From: Arthrobacter globiformis
Lineage (GTDB): Bacteria > Actinomycetota > Actinomycetes > Actinomycetales > Micrococcaceae
Length of the DNA: 64,000 nucleotides
Assembly (NCBI RefSeq): GCF_030818015.1
Contig: NZ_JAUSZX010000001.1
Location: 4,464,001 to 4,528,000 of the forward strand
Direction of reading: 5' to 3'
In this document: positions 17,647-26,603 of the stretch, piece by piece
Position numbering within the stretch: the stretch's first letter is position 1
Layout: each line of letters begins with the position of its first letter
Translations under genes and position numbers: made by a program
Notes under the pieces: model-generated
Seen by the model: the letters and a program-made list of their open reading frames with translations, nothing else
The model's database searches: none
What the model was told of the DNA's origin: nothing

Positions 17647-19070
17647 GCACCAGCACAACACCCGCGCGGACAGACAGGGCCGGTGCCCGGCTGACGCTTC
17701 CCATCGCCGCACTGGCCTTTGTCATTGCACTGGCGGTCCAGCTGATCGGCCAGGCCAAGATCGACGTCGGCATCGGCGCCATCGTCATCTTCCCCATGGT
17801 GTGGGGCCTCATCCTCGGCCTGCTGGTCTCGGTCCAAAGGTTCAAGCCGCTGGGACTGGACCTGCAGCGGGTCGCCGCCGCCCTGGTCGGTGTTGCCGTG
17901 CTGCTTCTGGTGGCCAGGCTGGCGTTCAACATCGGGCCCAGCCTTCCCACCCTGCTCAAGGCAGGCCCGGCGCTGCTGCTGCAGGAGGTGGGCCACCTGC
18001 TGGGCACCATTGCGCTGGCCCTCCCGCTGGCCGTGTTGCTCCGGATGGGCAAGGCGACGGTCGGAGCCACGTTCTCCCTTGACCGCGAACCATCCTTCGC
18101 CATGGTCTCCGAAAAGTACGGCCCCGACTCCGACCAGTACCGCGGCGTCCTGGCCATGTACGTTTTCGGCACCCTGTTCGGCGCCGTGTACATCACGCTG
18201 CTGACCTCGCTAGTGTCCAACTGGAAGATCTTCGACCCCCTGGCCCTGGCCATGGGAGCAGGCGTCGGGTCCGGGTCCATGATGGCGGCGTCCTCCGCCA
18301 GCATCATCGCCGCCTACCCCGGCGACCAGGAGGCAATCCTGGGCATGGCGGCCATCTCCAACCTGATTACCACCATCCTGGGCGTCTACGTCGGCATCTA
18401 CCTCGCCCTGCCGCTGGCGGACCGTTTCTACCGGGTCCTCACCCGCAGGCAGACCCGGGAAGAGGCTGCAGTCACGGCCGGCGCCCCGGCACAGCATGCG
18501 GACACCCAGCGCCGCGCCGTAGGCCCGAACGGCGGCCCCGACACGGAGCCAGATGGCGCGGATTCCGCCAGGGAAGCAGCCCAGGCGGAGGAAAACCGCC
18601 GCTTCCGCGAACGGGTTGCCGAATCGTCGGCGGCCATGCACCTGCCGCTGTGGCTGTCCCTCTCGGTCCTCACCGTCCTCGGCATCGGCACGGCCTCGAT
18701 CGCGGCCAAGGGATTCAGCCTGACCATCGTCGCCGGGTACGCGATCATGCTGGCCCTCGTTCTGGTCAGCATTGCCCTGGCCAAGCTCACCAAGAAGATC
18801 TCGGCCATCGTCTACATCACCACCATCGGCGCCTACATCTCCAGCCCCTGGTTCTTCGGCGCCGCGGCGATGAACGGCCCCATCAAGTCGGTGGACTTCC
18901 TGTCGATCGCCACAGTCATGCTGACGCTCGCCGGCCTGTCCCTGGGCAAGGACATTCCGCTGCTGAAAAACATCGGCTGGAAGATCATCCCGGTGGGCCT
19001 GTTGGCCGTCACCGCATCGTTCCTGCTGTCCACCGTGATTGCGGAGTTCGCCCTCGGGCTGTGGCATTAA
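17643..19070 (+). CDS. DUF3100-family integral membrane protein, likely transporter
   Basis: A 475-residue polytopic inner-membrane protein of the DUF3100 family. About ten hydrophobic segments lie in two halves, around residues 15-265 and 335-475, separated by a hydrophilic Ala/Glu/Arg-rich loop of some 70 residues. Gly-rich runs such as ALAMGAGVGSGSMMAAS in the first half look like transport motifs. No function is established for the family. Its ATGA overlap with an M20 hydrolase, which would need an amide substrate delivered, points to an importer. A very strong hairpin follows. Confidence 0.82.
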   Translation: MSTSTTPARTDRAGARLTLPIAALAFVIALAVQLIGQAKIDVGIGAIVIFPMVWGLILGLLVSVQRFKPLGLDLQRVAAALVGVAVLLLVARLAFNIGPSLPTLLKAGPALLLQEVGHLLGTIALALPLAVLLRMGKATVGATFSLDREPSFAMVSEKYGPDSDQYRGVLAMYVFGTLFGAVYITLLTSLVSNWKIFDPLALAMGAGVGSGSMMAASSASIIAAYPGDQEAILGMAAISNLITTILGVYVGIYLALPLADRFYRVLTRRQTREEAAVTAGAPAQHADTQRRAVGPNGGPDTEPDGADSAREAAQAEENRRFRERVAESSAAMHLPLWLSLSVLTVLGIGTASIAAKGFSLTIVAGYAIMLALVLVSIALAKLTKKISAIVYITTIGAYISSPWFFGAAAMNGPIKSVDFLSIATVMLTLAGLSLGKDIPLLKNIGWKIIPVGLLAVTASFLLSTVIAEFALGLWH

Positions 19071-19123
19071 GCCTCTGGCACTAACGCCCTGACGTTTAAA
19101 AAGGGGAGAGGACGACTAAAAGC

Positions 19124-19163
19124 GAAGCGGACGACGGCGGGACCTCCCGCCGTCGTCCGCTTC
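19124..19163. terminator. Strong terminator, ACGACGGCGG family
   Basis: An 18-bp perfect stem (19124-19141 with 19146-19163) around a 4-nt loop ACCT, followed by CCTTTTC. It closes the DUF3100 operon. The core of the stem is the same ACGACGGCGGG as the other four hairpins. The rest of the gap up to 19407 holds only a weak 7-bp CATCCGG dyad (19215-19241) and no convincing gene. Confidence 0.88.
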
Positions 19164-19407
19164 CCTTTTCATTTGGCTCTTGTCAGCGCAACCGGTCCAT
19201 GAGTATGGTTCGGCCATCCGGACTTCCGGCTGCGCCGGATGTTTGGCAGTTCAGCGCGGCACCCAACGGCGCCGCCGTCAGGGGCACATGACCCTTACAA
19301 GCATGGCCCCGTAAATCCAGGCGCCCGGTCACCGCGCTGGCACGGCCACAGGCGACGCGGGACGCCACGCTTCCATTCACGCCCACCTTTATCCAAGGAA
19401 AAACCTG

Positions 19408-19860
19408 ATGTTAGGCACCAAAAGCCGCCTCGCCGCCGTCGCACTCGCCGCCGGCCTCATGGGCATCGCCGCACCCGCCCACGCAGCCCCCTCGACGCTC
19501 GTGAGCGCGGGGCCCGGAATCCTCGTCGCCGACGGCGCCGCCGTCGATATTCCGATCACCTTCGTCTGCGACACCGACCCCACCCTGCTCATCGCTGTGC
19601 CCGTCATCCAGCTCACCCAAAGGGTCAGCGACGGACGGATCGCCGGTGGCCTCGGAAACGAACAGCTCAGTTGCACCCGACAGGCCCAAACCGTCACCAT
19701 TCGGGTGGTTCCCAACGTGATGGCGTTCAACGAGGGCACGGCCGCAGCTACCGTCGTTCTGCAAAGCTGCAACGCGCAGTTCCAGTGCTCCGCCGAAATC
19801 GTCAACACCGAACTGAAACTCGCCAAGGGCGCGGGCAACGGGATCCAGCCCCAGAGGTAG
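19408..19860 (+). CDS. Secreted hypothetical protein
   Basis: A 150-residue protein with a clear Sec signal peptide (basic start, LAAVALAAGLMGIAAPAHA, cleavage expected near residue 27). The mature part is mainly beta-strand with three cysteines (FVCDTD, LSCTR, QSCNAQFQCS gives further ones), compatible with an Ig-like extracellular domain. AAGGAA lies seven to eight bases before the ATG. It stands alone between the DUF3100 terminator and a convergent dehydrogenase operon. I do not recognise the family, so no function is proposed. Confidence 0.72.
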   Translation: MLGTKSRLAAVALAAGLMGIAAPAHAAPSTLVSAGPGILVADGAAVDIPITFVCDTDPTLLIAVPVIQLTQRVSDGRIAGGLGNEQLSCTRQAQTVTIRVVPNVMAFNEGTAAATVVLQSCNAQFQCSAEIVNTELKLAKGAGNGIQPQR

Positions 19861-19865
19861 GGCTA

Positions 19866-20939
19866 CTAGCCGGCGAAGTTGAGGAGGACTTTGCCGGATT
19901 GGGCGGAGTTGCGGGCGGTGTCGAACGCGTTGAGGGCGTCGGTGACGGGGTAGTCGTGGGTGATGACCGGGCCGATGCTGAGGGTGCCGTCGGCCAGGGC
20001 GGTGATGACCTCGTCGATTTCGTCGTTGAACCGGAACGAGCCTTTGAGGTCCAGTTCCCGGGTGATGGCCAGCGAGATTAGGACCGGCTGCGGGCCGGTG
20101 GGCAGCAGCCCGACCATGACCACGGTCCCGCCGCGGGCCGCGCCCTGGATCGCGGAGGCCAGGCCGTGGTGGTTCCCGGAGGACTCGATCACGACGTCGG
20201 CCTGGACCGCGGCGATCGCCTCCGCGTCGGTGGCGTGCAGGACCTCGTCCGCGCCCACCGCCGCGGCGATCTCCAACGGCCTGGCGTGCATGTCCACCGC
20301 GACGATCCGGGCCGCGCCGGCGCGTTTGAGGACAGCGACCGCCAACGCCCCGATCGGCCCGGACCCGATGACCAGGGCGGTTTTGCCGGCCACGTCCCCG
20401 GCCCGGGACACCGCATGCCAGGCCACCGACGCCGGTTCGATCAGCGCCGCCGTCCGCAGGTCAATGCTGTCCGGAAGGGTCCGGAGCATCCGGACCGGCA
20501 GGTTCACGTACCGGCTGAACGCCCCGTCCGTGTGCGGATACCTCGCCGCGGAACCCAGGTACGTGCAGCCCGGGGACAGGTTCGGCCGCTCCGCCGGATA
20601 CCGCGGCGCATCAGGCCCCTCACCCGGTCCCGGGGTGGCCGGATGCACCGCCACCGGCGTCCCCGCCACCGGGCCGGTCCCGTCCCCCGCCGCCCGGACC
20701 ACGCGCCCGGAGATCTCGTGCCCCAGCACCAACGGCGCCCTCAGGATCGACTCGCCCGCCGCACCGTGCAGCCAGTAATGCAGGTCCGACCCGCAAATCC
20801 CCCCATACAGCACCTCGACCACCGCCTCATCCGGCCCCGGTGCCTTCAGCGGGACCTCCTCGATCCGCAAGTCACCCTTCGCGTGCGCCACGACCGCCGG
20901 CCCCGACACCGGCAAACCAGCCTCCGTTGTGTGTCTCAT
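19866..20939 (-). CDS. L-idonate 5-dehydrogenase-like MDR dehydrogenase lacking the structural zinc cysteines
   Basis: A 357-residue medium-chain dehydrogenase with the catalytic zinc set (GICGSDLHYW and LGHEISG) and a GSGPIGA coenzyme motif. It resembles L-idonate 5-dehydrogenases (IdnD), which make 5-ketogluconate. The segment that normally holds four structural-zinc cysteines is instead Pro/Gly-rich (PGPGEGPDAPRYPAERPNLS) and keeps only one Cys. Its start abuts the upstream SDR's stop, as the last gene of the minus-strand operon. The pairing with a gluconate 5-dehydrogenase-type SDR is the classic idn pair. Confidence 0.86.
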   Translation of the reverse strand: MRHTTEAGLPVSGPAVVAHAKGDLRIEEVPLKAPGPDEAVVEVLYGGICGSDLHYWLHGAAGESILRAPLVLGHEISGRVVRAAGDGTGPVAGTPVAVHPATPGPGEGPDAPRYPAERPNLSPGCTYLGSAARYPHTDGAFSRYVNLPVRMLRTLPDSIDLRTAALIEPASVAWHAVSRAGDVAGKTALVIGSGPIGALAVAVLKRAGAARIVAVDMHARPLEIAAAVGADEVLHATDAEAIAAVQADVVIESSGNHHGLASAIQGAARGGTVVMVGLLPTGPQPVLISLAITRELDLKGSFRFNDEIDEVITALADGTLSIGPVITHDYPVTDALNAFDTARNSAQSGKVLLNFAG

Positions 20940-21709
20940 CAGACCACCACCGTCATTCCGCCGTCGATAAAGATCGTCTGCCCGTTCACGAAATCAGACC
21001 CGGCGGAGGCCAGCCACACCGCCGGACCGGCCAGGTCCTGCACCGTGCCCCACCGCGCCGCCGGGGTCCGGCCCAGGATCCAGGCATTAAACTGCTCATC
21101 ATCGACCAGGTTCTGCGTCATCTCGGTATGGATATACCCCGGCGCGATCCCGTTAATCTGCAACCCCGACCCCGCCCACTCAGCCGTCATCGCCCGGGTC
21201 AGGTTCCGCAACCCGCCCTTCGCCGCGACATACGGCGCGATCGTGGGCCGGGCCAGGTCCGTCTGCACCGAACAGATGTTAATGATCTTCCCGTGACCGC
21301 GCGGAATCATGTGCCGGGCCGCCTCCCGGCCCACCAGGAACGCGCTGGTCAGATCCGTGGAAATCACCCGCTCCCAATCCTTCACATCCAACTCCAGCAT
21401 CGGCACCCGGTGCTGGATCCCGGCATTATTCACCAGGACCTCCAACGGGCCCACATGCTCCTCAACCCAGGCCACACCGGCCGCGGCCGCCGCGTCATCC
21501 GTGACATCAAACGCCACACCGTGCACCCGTCCCGGCGCGTACCCAGCCGCCATCACCGCCTCCGCAGCCTTCAACCGCTCAGCATCCACACCGTTCAGCA
21601 CCACCGTCGCACCCGCATCAGCCAACGCCCGCGCCAACGCATTACCAATCCCCCGGCTCGAACCAGTCACCAACGCAACCCGCCCGGCCAAGTCAAACAG
21701 TGAAGTCAT
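20939..21709 (-). CDS. SDR oxidoreductase, gluconate 5-dehydrogenase (IdnO/KduD) type
   Basis: A 256-residue classical short-chain dehydrogenase with TGSSRGIGNALA (cofactor), NNAGIQHR, and the YVAAK catalytic pair. The HEHVGP and NAGIQHR region resembles gluconate 5-dehydrogenases, which reduce 5-ketogluconate to gluconate. ATG 21709 overlaps the stop of the upstream 2-hydroxyacid dehydrogenase as ATGA and begins exactly at the family's N-terminus (MTSLFDLAGR); a long upstream extension in the same frame is not family sequence. Together with the next gene it would link L-idonate to gluconate. Confidence 0.88.
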   Translation of the reverse strand: MTSLFDLAGRVALVTGSSRGIGNALARALADAGATVVLNGVDAERLKAAEAVMAAGYAPGRVHGVAFDVTDDAAAAAGVAWVEEHVGPLEVLVNNAGIQHRVPMLELDVKDWERVISTDLTSAFLVGREAARHMIPRGHGKIINICSVQTDLARPTIAPYVAAKGGLRNLTRAMTAEWAGSGLQINGIAPGYIHTEMTQNLVDDEQFNAWILGRTPAARWGTVQDLAGPAVWLASAGSDFVNGQTIFIDGGMTVVV

Positions 21710-22650
21710 GCGAAGGGGCCCTTCTGCACCAGGTTGGCCGGAGCCTGTCCCGCGGCCAGTGCTTCGAGCTGCTTCCGCAGGAGCTTCAGGATCCGCGGCT
21801 GGAAGGCGGACGCGTTGCCGCCAACGTGGGGTGTGATCAGGGCGTTGGGCGTGGACCACAGCGGGTGGTCCTGCGGCAGCGGTTCCGGATCGACGACGTC
21901 GAGTGCACACTGCAGGCGGCCGGACAGGACTTCCTTGGTCAGTGCTGCCGTGTCCACCACAGGGCCGCGGCCTACGTTCACCACGAGGGCGCCGTCGGGC
22001 AGGGCGGCGAGGACTTCCTCGCCGATCAGGTGGTGGGTGTGGTCGTTCAGCGGCAGCACCGAGACCAGGATGTCGTGCGTGGCGGCCAGCGCGGCCAAGT
22101 CCGTGGACGCGTGGACCTCGCCGTGCTCGTCGGTACGCGCAGCGCTTCCCACCCGGGTGACCGTGACCTCGAAGGGCTCCAGCCGGCGGGCGATCTCGTG
22201 TCCGATCCCGCCGACGCCCACCAGCAGCACGCGGCGGTCCGCGAGGGACTGGCGCCGCTCCGGCCGCCAGAGGCCGTACTGCTGGTCGCGGACGGCCTGG
22301 TCGATGCCACGCAGTTTGGCGAGGATCAAACCCACCGCCAGTTCCGCCGTCGCCGCTGCATGAACGCCGGAGGCGTTGGCGACGCCGGCCGCCGGACCGG
22401 AGGCCTCAATGACGCCGTCGTACCCGGTGGACTGCGTCTGGACGAACTTCAGTTCGTCCACCTGGGCGAGCGATCCCAGAACCGCGCCGGCGTTGATGTA
22501 GGGGAGGATGACGCCGTCGATCTCTCCCAGCGTCGCGCCTTCGGGATCCGACTTCATGTCCCAGACAACACCTCTCAGCCCCTCAGGAAGGGGTGCGAGA
22601 TCGGCGAGCAGTTGCCGGTCGGGGAAGCTGACTGTGCGTACTGGTTGCAT
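21706..22650 (-). CDS. D-isomer-specific 2-hydroxyacid dehydrogenase
   Basis: A 314-residue NAD(P)-dependent reductase. The coenzyme motif LLVGVGGIGHE is in the middle, VNVGRGPVVD carries the substrate arginine, and TPHVGGNA the catalytic histidine. In an operon with ketogluconate enzymes, 2-ketogluconate or glyoxylate/hydroxypyruvate reduction is the likely role, but the sequence does not decide. It is translationally coupled to the downstream SDR. Confidence 0.85.
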   Translation of the reverse strand: MQPVRTVSFPDRQLLADLAPLPEGLRGVVWDMKSDPEGATLGEIDGVILPYINAGAVLGSLAQVDELKFVQTQSTGYDGVIEASGPAAGVANASGVHAAATAELAVGLILAKLRGIDQAVRDQQYGLWRPERRQSLADRRVLLVGVGGIGHEIARRLEPFEVTVTRVGSAARTDEHGEVHASTDLAALAATHDILVSVLPLNDHTHHLIGEEVLAALPDGALVVNVGRGPVVDTAALTKEVLSGRLQCALDVVDPEPLPQDHPLWSTPNALITPHVGGNASAFQPRILKLLRKQLEALAAGQAPANLVQKGPFA

Positions 22651-22697
22651 CGGAAACCTGTTTCTGTGGATCTGGGGCGGATTAGACGGGCGGGCGG

Positions 22698-23447
22698 CTA
22701 GCGCCGGTCGAACGTGAGCCCGCCGGGGACCTGGAAGGTGGGCATGAGTTCCAGCATGCCAACGTTCACGTGGCGCGGTGTTTCGATGGCGTAATCCATG
22801 GCATTGACGATGTCGTCGGTGGTCAGGGATTCGTAGCCCTCGTAGTACGTCTTCCAGGCCTCTTCCATGGCCTCAGGCGTGCCGCCCATGTTGCGGCCGA
22901 AAATCTCCGTCTCGACGCGTCCCGGGCAGATCTCGGTGACACGGATGCGCTTGCCCACGGTGTCGTTGCGCAGCTGGCGCGAGACCTGGTGCACGGCGGC
23001 CTTGGTGGCGTGGTAGACCGTGTGGCCGTAGAAGTTGTACAGGCCGGCGATGGAGCTGATGTTGATGACATGGCCGCGGTCGCGTTCCACCATGCCCGGC
23101 AAGACCAGCCGGGTGAGCTGGAGCAGGCCGCGAAGGTTGACGTCAATGAGTTCATCGATGTCGCCCTCCGAGGAGTCCAGGATGTTGCCGGGCCGGGACA
23201 CGCCGGCGCAGTTCACCAGGACATCGATTTCGAGATTTCCGACGGCGGCCGCCAGGGCCGCGGTGTCGGTCAGGTCGACGACGTGGGGAATAGCGCCGGT
23301 CTTGTCGGCCAGGTCGTTCAGGCGTTCCTCGTTGCGGGCCACGGCGTGGACGGTGAGTCCGCGCTTGGCCAGGCGCTCGGCGATCGCGGCACCCATCCCG
23401 GTTGAGGCGCCGGTGACGAGGGCGATTGAGTAGTCTGAAAACGGCAT
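22698..23447 (-). CDS. Short-chain dehydrogenase/reductase
   Basis: A 249-residue classical SDR, with TGASTGMGAAIA (NADP-type glycine motif), NCAGVSRPG, ISSIAG and the YHATK catalytic pair. The C-terminal half resembles the serine/3-hydroxypropionate dehydrogenase (YdfG-like) branch (ICPGRVETEIFGRN). It lies between the transporter and the 2-hydroxyacid dehydrogenase in the same operon. The substrate is probably a hydroxyacid or sugar acid and cannot be named. Confidence 0.83.
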   Translation of the reverse strand: MPFSDYSIALVTGASTGMGAAIAERLAKRGLTVHAVARNEERLNDLADKTGAIPHVVDLTDTAALAAAVGNLEIDVLVNCAGVSRPGNILDSSEGDIDELIDVNLRGLLQLTRLVLPGMVERDRGHVINISSIAGLYNFYGHTVYHATKAAVHQVSRQLRNDTVGKRIRVTEICPGRVETEIFGRNMGGTPEAMEEAWKTYYEGYESLTTDDIVNAMDYAIETPRHVNVGMLELMPTFQVPGGLTFDRR

Positions 23448-23477
23448 GTAAATCTCCTGGTTGTGCAGTAGTAAGTG

Positions 23478-24818
23478 TTAGGCGTCGCGCAGCGGAAGGT
23501 GCGCGCGGTCCTTGACGGTGCTGACGGCCGCCAGCGTGCCCAGCGCGGTGATGACGGCGTAGAAGGCGGGCATGTAGATGTTGCCGGTAGACGAGATCAG
23601 CCAGGTCATCAGCAGCGGGGCAGTTCCGCCGAAGAGTGCCGAGGAGATGTTGTAGCCCAGACCGTAGGCCGAGTACCGGACGCGGGTTGGGAACAGTTCC
23701 ACGATCAGGATGTGGATCACTGCGGTGTGCCCGGCGAAGACAACTGCCATGAGGCAGGCACCCAGGATGGCCAGGGCCATGTTGCCCGTGGCGATGAGTG
23801 CGTAGGAGGGGATGCCGAGGACAGCCATGGCGATGGCCGATCCGGCGATGACCTTCTTGCGTCCGATGCGGTCCGAGAGGGCGCCCATGAACGGGATGGC
23901 GACGCAGATGACCACGAGGCTGCAGGCGGTAACGAGGAGGGCCTCACCGATGGTGAAGTTGAGCTGCTTGCCCTTAAGGAATGTGGGCATGTAGGAGAAC
24001 AGGACGTAGTAGCCGGAGCCGTTCATGAGCGGGATGAACAGGGCCAGGAGCATGGCGCGGCGGTGTTCGGCGGAGGCGAAGGCTTCCTTAAGGGGGTTCT
24101 TGGACAGGCCGCCCTCTTCCTTGAGCTTCACGAAGTTGGGGGTGTCCGCGATGGCCTTGCGGATGTACCAGCCGATGACGCCCATGGGGATGGCGACGAG
24201 GAACGGGATGCGCCATGCGAACGAGCCGAAGCCGCCGCCGTTGATTGCTGCTGCGGTAAGCCACGGGGACATCGAGAAGGCAACCAGGGTACCCGTGAGG
24301 AGAGCCGCGAAGGAGGCGATCTGGGCGTAGGAGGTGATGATGCCGCGCTTGCCTTCAGGGGCGTGCTCGGCGAGGAAGGTCATGGCGCCGGCAGCCTCGC
24401 CGCCGACGGAGAAGCCCTGCAGCATCCGGAGCAGCACGAGTAGCACAGGCGCTGCGATGCCGATGGCCGAGTAGGCGGGCAGGAGCCCGATGCCGGCGGT
24501 GGCGATGCTGATCAGCAGGATGACGAAGACCAGGAGTTTTTGTCGCCCGATCTTGTCCCCCAGGATGCCGCAGACCACGGCTCCGAGGGGGCGGACGAAG
24601 AAGGACACGGCGTAGCCGGCGAAGACGAACAGCAGGGCGTTATCCGGGTTGCCTGGTGCCAGGAACACGAGGGCAAGCGTTCCGGCCATGAAGGCGAAAA
24701 TGCCGTTGTCGTAAAGCTCCACAAAGATTCCGACGCACCCGGCAGTTACTACTTTCCGGGTCTGCCTCGCATCGAGGCGGTCATGCTGCGGGGCACCCGC
24801 ATGCGTTGATACAGACAT
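23478..24818 (-). CDS. MHS-family MFS transporter
   Basis: A 446-residue 12-segment transporter of the metabolite:H+ symporter subfamily, like ShiA/ProP. The marks are CVGIFVELYDNGIF at TM1, GILGDKIGRQK and GALSDRIGRKK at the two loop motifs, and VELFPTRVRYS near the C-terminus. ATG 24818 is chosen because AGGA lies six bases upstream; the upstream ATG codons at 24824 and 24857 lack a good site. It sits between pxpC and the dehydrogenases, so it may import oxoproline, a related lactam, or a sugar acid. Which one is open. Confidence 0.87.
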   Translation of the reverse strand: MSVSTHAGAPQHDRLDARQTRKVVTAGCVGIFVELYDNGIFAFMAGTLALVFLAPGNPDNALLFVFAGYAVSFFVRPLGAVVCGILGDKIGRQKLLVFVILLISIATAGIGLLPAYSAIGIAAPVLLVLLRMLQGFSVGGEAAGAMTFLAEHAPEGKRGIITSYAQIASFAALLTGTLVAFSMSPWLTAAAINGGGFGSFAWRIPFLVAIPMGVIGWYIRKAIADTPNFVKLKEEGGLSKNPLKEAFASAEHRRAMLLALFIPLMNGSGYYVLFSYMPTFLKGKQLNFTIGEALLVTACSLVVICVAIPFMGALSDRIGRKKVIAGSAIAMAVLGIPSYALIATGNMALAILGACLMAVVFAGHTAVIHILIVELFPTRVRYSAYGLGYNISSALFGGTAPLLMTWLISSTGNIYMPAFYAVITALGTLAAVSTVKDRAHLPLRDA

Positions 24819-24866
24819 TTTCATTCCTAACTTGGACTTAGTTCGAGGGGAGGTCATCGGGGATCC

Positions 24867-25880
24867 TTAGCTGCCGGCTGCCGGCACGAGTTCCGGCCAG
24901 CCGGGATCCTTGCCGATACCAAGGAGGGCGAAGACGGTGCTGACGCGGGAACGGAGGTTTTCCAGTTCCCGTATTGCCGCCCGATGCTTTGCTGTGGCTT
25001 CGGGAACGGTGGTCTTGCGGAAGGTGATGGTGTGCCCGGGCCGGGCCTGGGCGAGGGTGTCGAGCGAGCGGCTGGTGACCACTGCCAGGACGGGATAGCC
25101 AGCGGTGACTCCGCGTCCCCGGTGCAGCACCAGCAGCTCTTCCCTGGAGGGAACCTCTATGGCTCCCACCGGAACGCCGCGCGAGAGCACTTCGGCTGTC
25201 GATTGGCGTTCGGGAAGCGCCCCGCCGAGGCGCAGCCCGATGTGGTTGCTCCGGGCACTGACGGTGTATTCGGTGTTGAACAGCAGCTCTGCTGTGTTGC
25301 CGAATTCTTCAACGTCCGGACCGTCCGTGACGTCAATGACCGTCCGGCTGCCGAACTCTGGCCGGGTCAGCCCCAGCCGGAACAGCGGAAGGTCAAAGTA
25401 TGGCTGCCGGATTGGTCCGACGCTCCTGGAGGTCTTCAGCTCGGTACCCTCGGAGAGCCTAAGGCCGAAGCCGATGACCGTGTCGGGGGCACAGCTTCCC
25501 AGCAGCGCCGGCGCCTCGACGGAACCGTGGACGGCAAGGTAGGCGCGGAGGCCGCCGGTGATGCGGCGCACCGCCACGGTCTCCCCCGCACGCACGGATA
25601 CGGGTTCCCACTGCGGGCATTCGCGCCCGCCGACCGTGAGGGTCAGCGGTGCGCCGGTGACGGCGATGAGGAGATCCGTGGTGGCCTGCATCCGGAAGTC
25701 CAAGGCCGTTATTTCCAGAAGCGGGGCGTTGTCGGCATTGGCCGCGAGGATATTTGCCGCCCGTGCCGAGAACTGGTCGAGTGCCCCGTTGACGGGAAGC
25801 CCGAACCGGGGTCCGCGGAAGCGGCCCAGGTCTGTGACCACGGAGTTGCCGGGCTGCTGGATGATCAGTGATCCGCTCAT
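24867..25880 (-). CDS. pxpC: 5-oxoprolinase subunit C / biotin-dependent carboxyltransferase-family protein
   Basis: A 337-residue cyclophilin-like-domain protein of the KipA/PxpC (allophanate hydrolase subunit 2) family. Visible family segments are TDLGRFRGPRFGLPVNGALDQFSA at the N-terminus (NGA-D motif) and the central DGPDVEEF and SNHIGLRL segments. With PxpA and PxpB it forms the ATP-dependent enzyme that opens 5-oxoproline to glutamate. The start overlaps the pxpB stop by four bases. Relatives can act on other lactams or ureido compounds. Confidence 0.88.
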   Translation of the reverse strand: MSGSLIIQQPGNSVVTDLGRFRGPRFGLPVNGALDQFSARAANILAANADNAPLLEITALDFRMQATTDLLIAVTGAPLTLTVGGRECPQWEPVSVRAGETVAVRRITGGLRAYLAVHGSVEAPALLGSCAPDTVIGFGLRLSEGTELKTSRSVGPIRQPYFDLPLFRLGLTRPEFGSRTVIDVTDGPDVEEFGNTAELLFNTEYTVSARSNHIGLRLGGALPERQSTAEVLSRGVPVGAIEVPSREELLVLHRGRGVTAGYPVLAVVTSRSLDTLAQARPGHTITFRKTTVPEATAKHRAAIRELENLRSRVSTVFALLGIGKDPGWPELVPAAGS

Positions 25881-26602
25881 CGTGCTGCCTCCAATTTCCG
25901 GCCCGCGTAGTCTGCGAACTCTTCCGGCTGGATCTGGCGGAACTTCAGGAGGTCGCCGGGCAGATAGGGAACCAGCGGCTCGCTGGCGGCGTCAAGGACG
26001 GTGAGCGGGGTCTGGCCGATGACGCACCATCCGCCGGGTGCCACCGCTGGGGCGATGACTGCCTGCCGGCCGGCGACGGCCACGGCCCCTGCCGGAACGG
26101 ACAGCCGGGGGTCCTTCAGCCGCGGAACCGGGAGCGGAAAATCGGGGCCGTCCATCATTGGAGAACCCGCAGGGGCGCCGAGGCAACGGATGACGTAGGA
26201 CTTCGCAGTGTGCAGTGCGATGATCTCCTCCACGGAGAGCTGCTCGTGCTCGGCGACGCGCGCCAGGTCCGGGCCGTACTCGCCGCCGTAAACCACCGGA
26301 ACGCTGAACTCGCGGGGCGTGCGGGCTGGTGCTCCTACATGCTCAAGCTGGCGCAGGCCAAGGAGGACAAATGCCCGGACCTGGCGCGCCGAAGTGACCC
26401 CGGGGTCAAATTCCACGAGCAGGGAGTCGTACGTCGGCACTGCGCCGTGTACGCCGTCGGCCCCTGCAGTTTCAAGCCACTGCGCGAGGGAATGGACGGT
26501 GCTCCAGTTGGCCTCCGCGTCAGCGGAGGAGGCGACGACCCGCAGGGCCGAATCCCCGGACTCGAAGATCTCCACGGGAGTTGGATTTGGGGTGGCAGCC
26601 AT
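25877..26602 (-). CDS. pxpB: 5-oxoprolinase subunit B / allophanate hydrolase subunit 1 family
   Basis: A 241-residue KipI/PxpB-family protein, the partner of PxpC. The typical segments are VPTYDSLLVEFDP, PVVYGGEYGPDLARVAEH, YVIRCLGAPAGSPMM and the strongly conserved PGGWCVIGQTPLTVLDA near the C-terminus. The gene lies between pxpA and pxpC with one-base and overlapping junctions, the normal order of the three. In Bacillus the pair was first described as sporulation-kinase inhibitor genes. Here, with PxpA, an enzymatic role is much more likely. Confidence 0.88.
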   Translation of the reverse strand: MAATPNPTPVEIFESGDSALRVVASSADAEANWSTVHSLAQWLETAGADGVHGAVPTYDSLLVEFDPGVTSARQVRAFVLLGLRQLEHVGAPARTPREFSVPVVYGGEYGPDLARVAEHEQLSVEEIIALHTAKSYVIRCLGAPAGSPMMDGPDFPLPVPRLKDPRLSVPAGAVAVAGRQAVIAPAVAPGGWCVIGQTPLTVLDAASEPLVPYLPGDLLKFRQIQPEEFADYAGRKLEAAR

Positions 26603-26603
26603 G

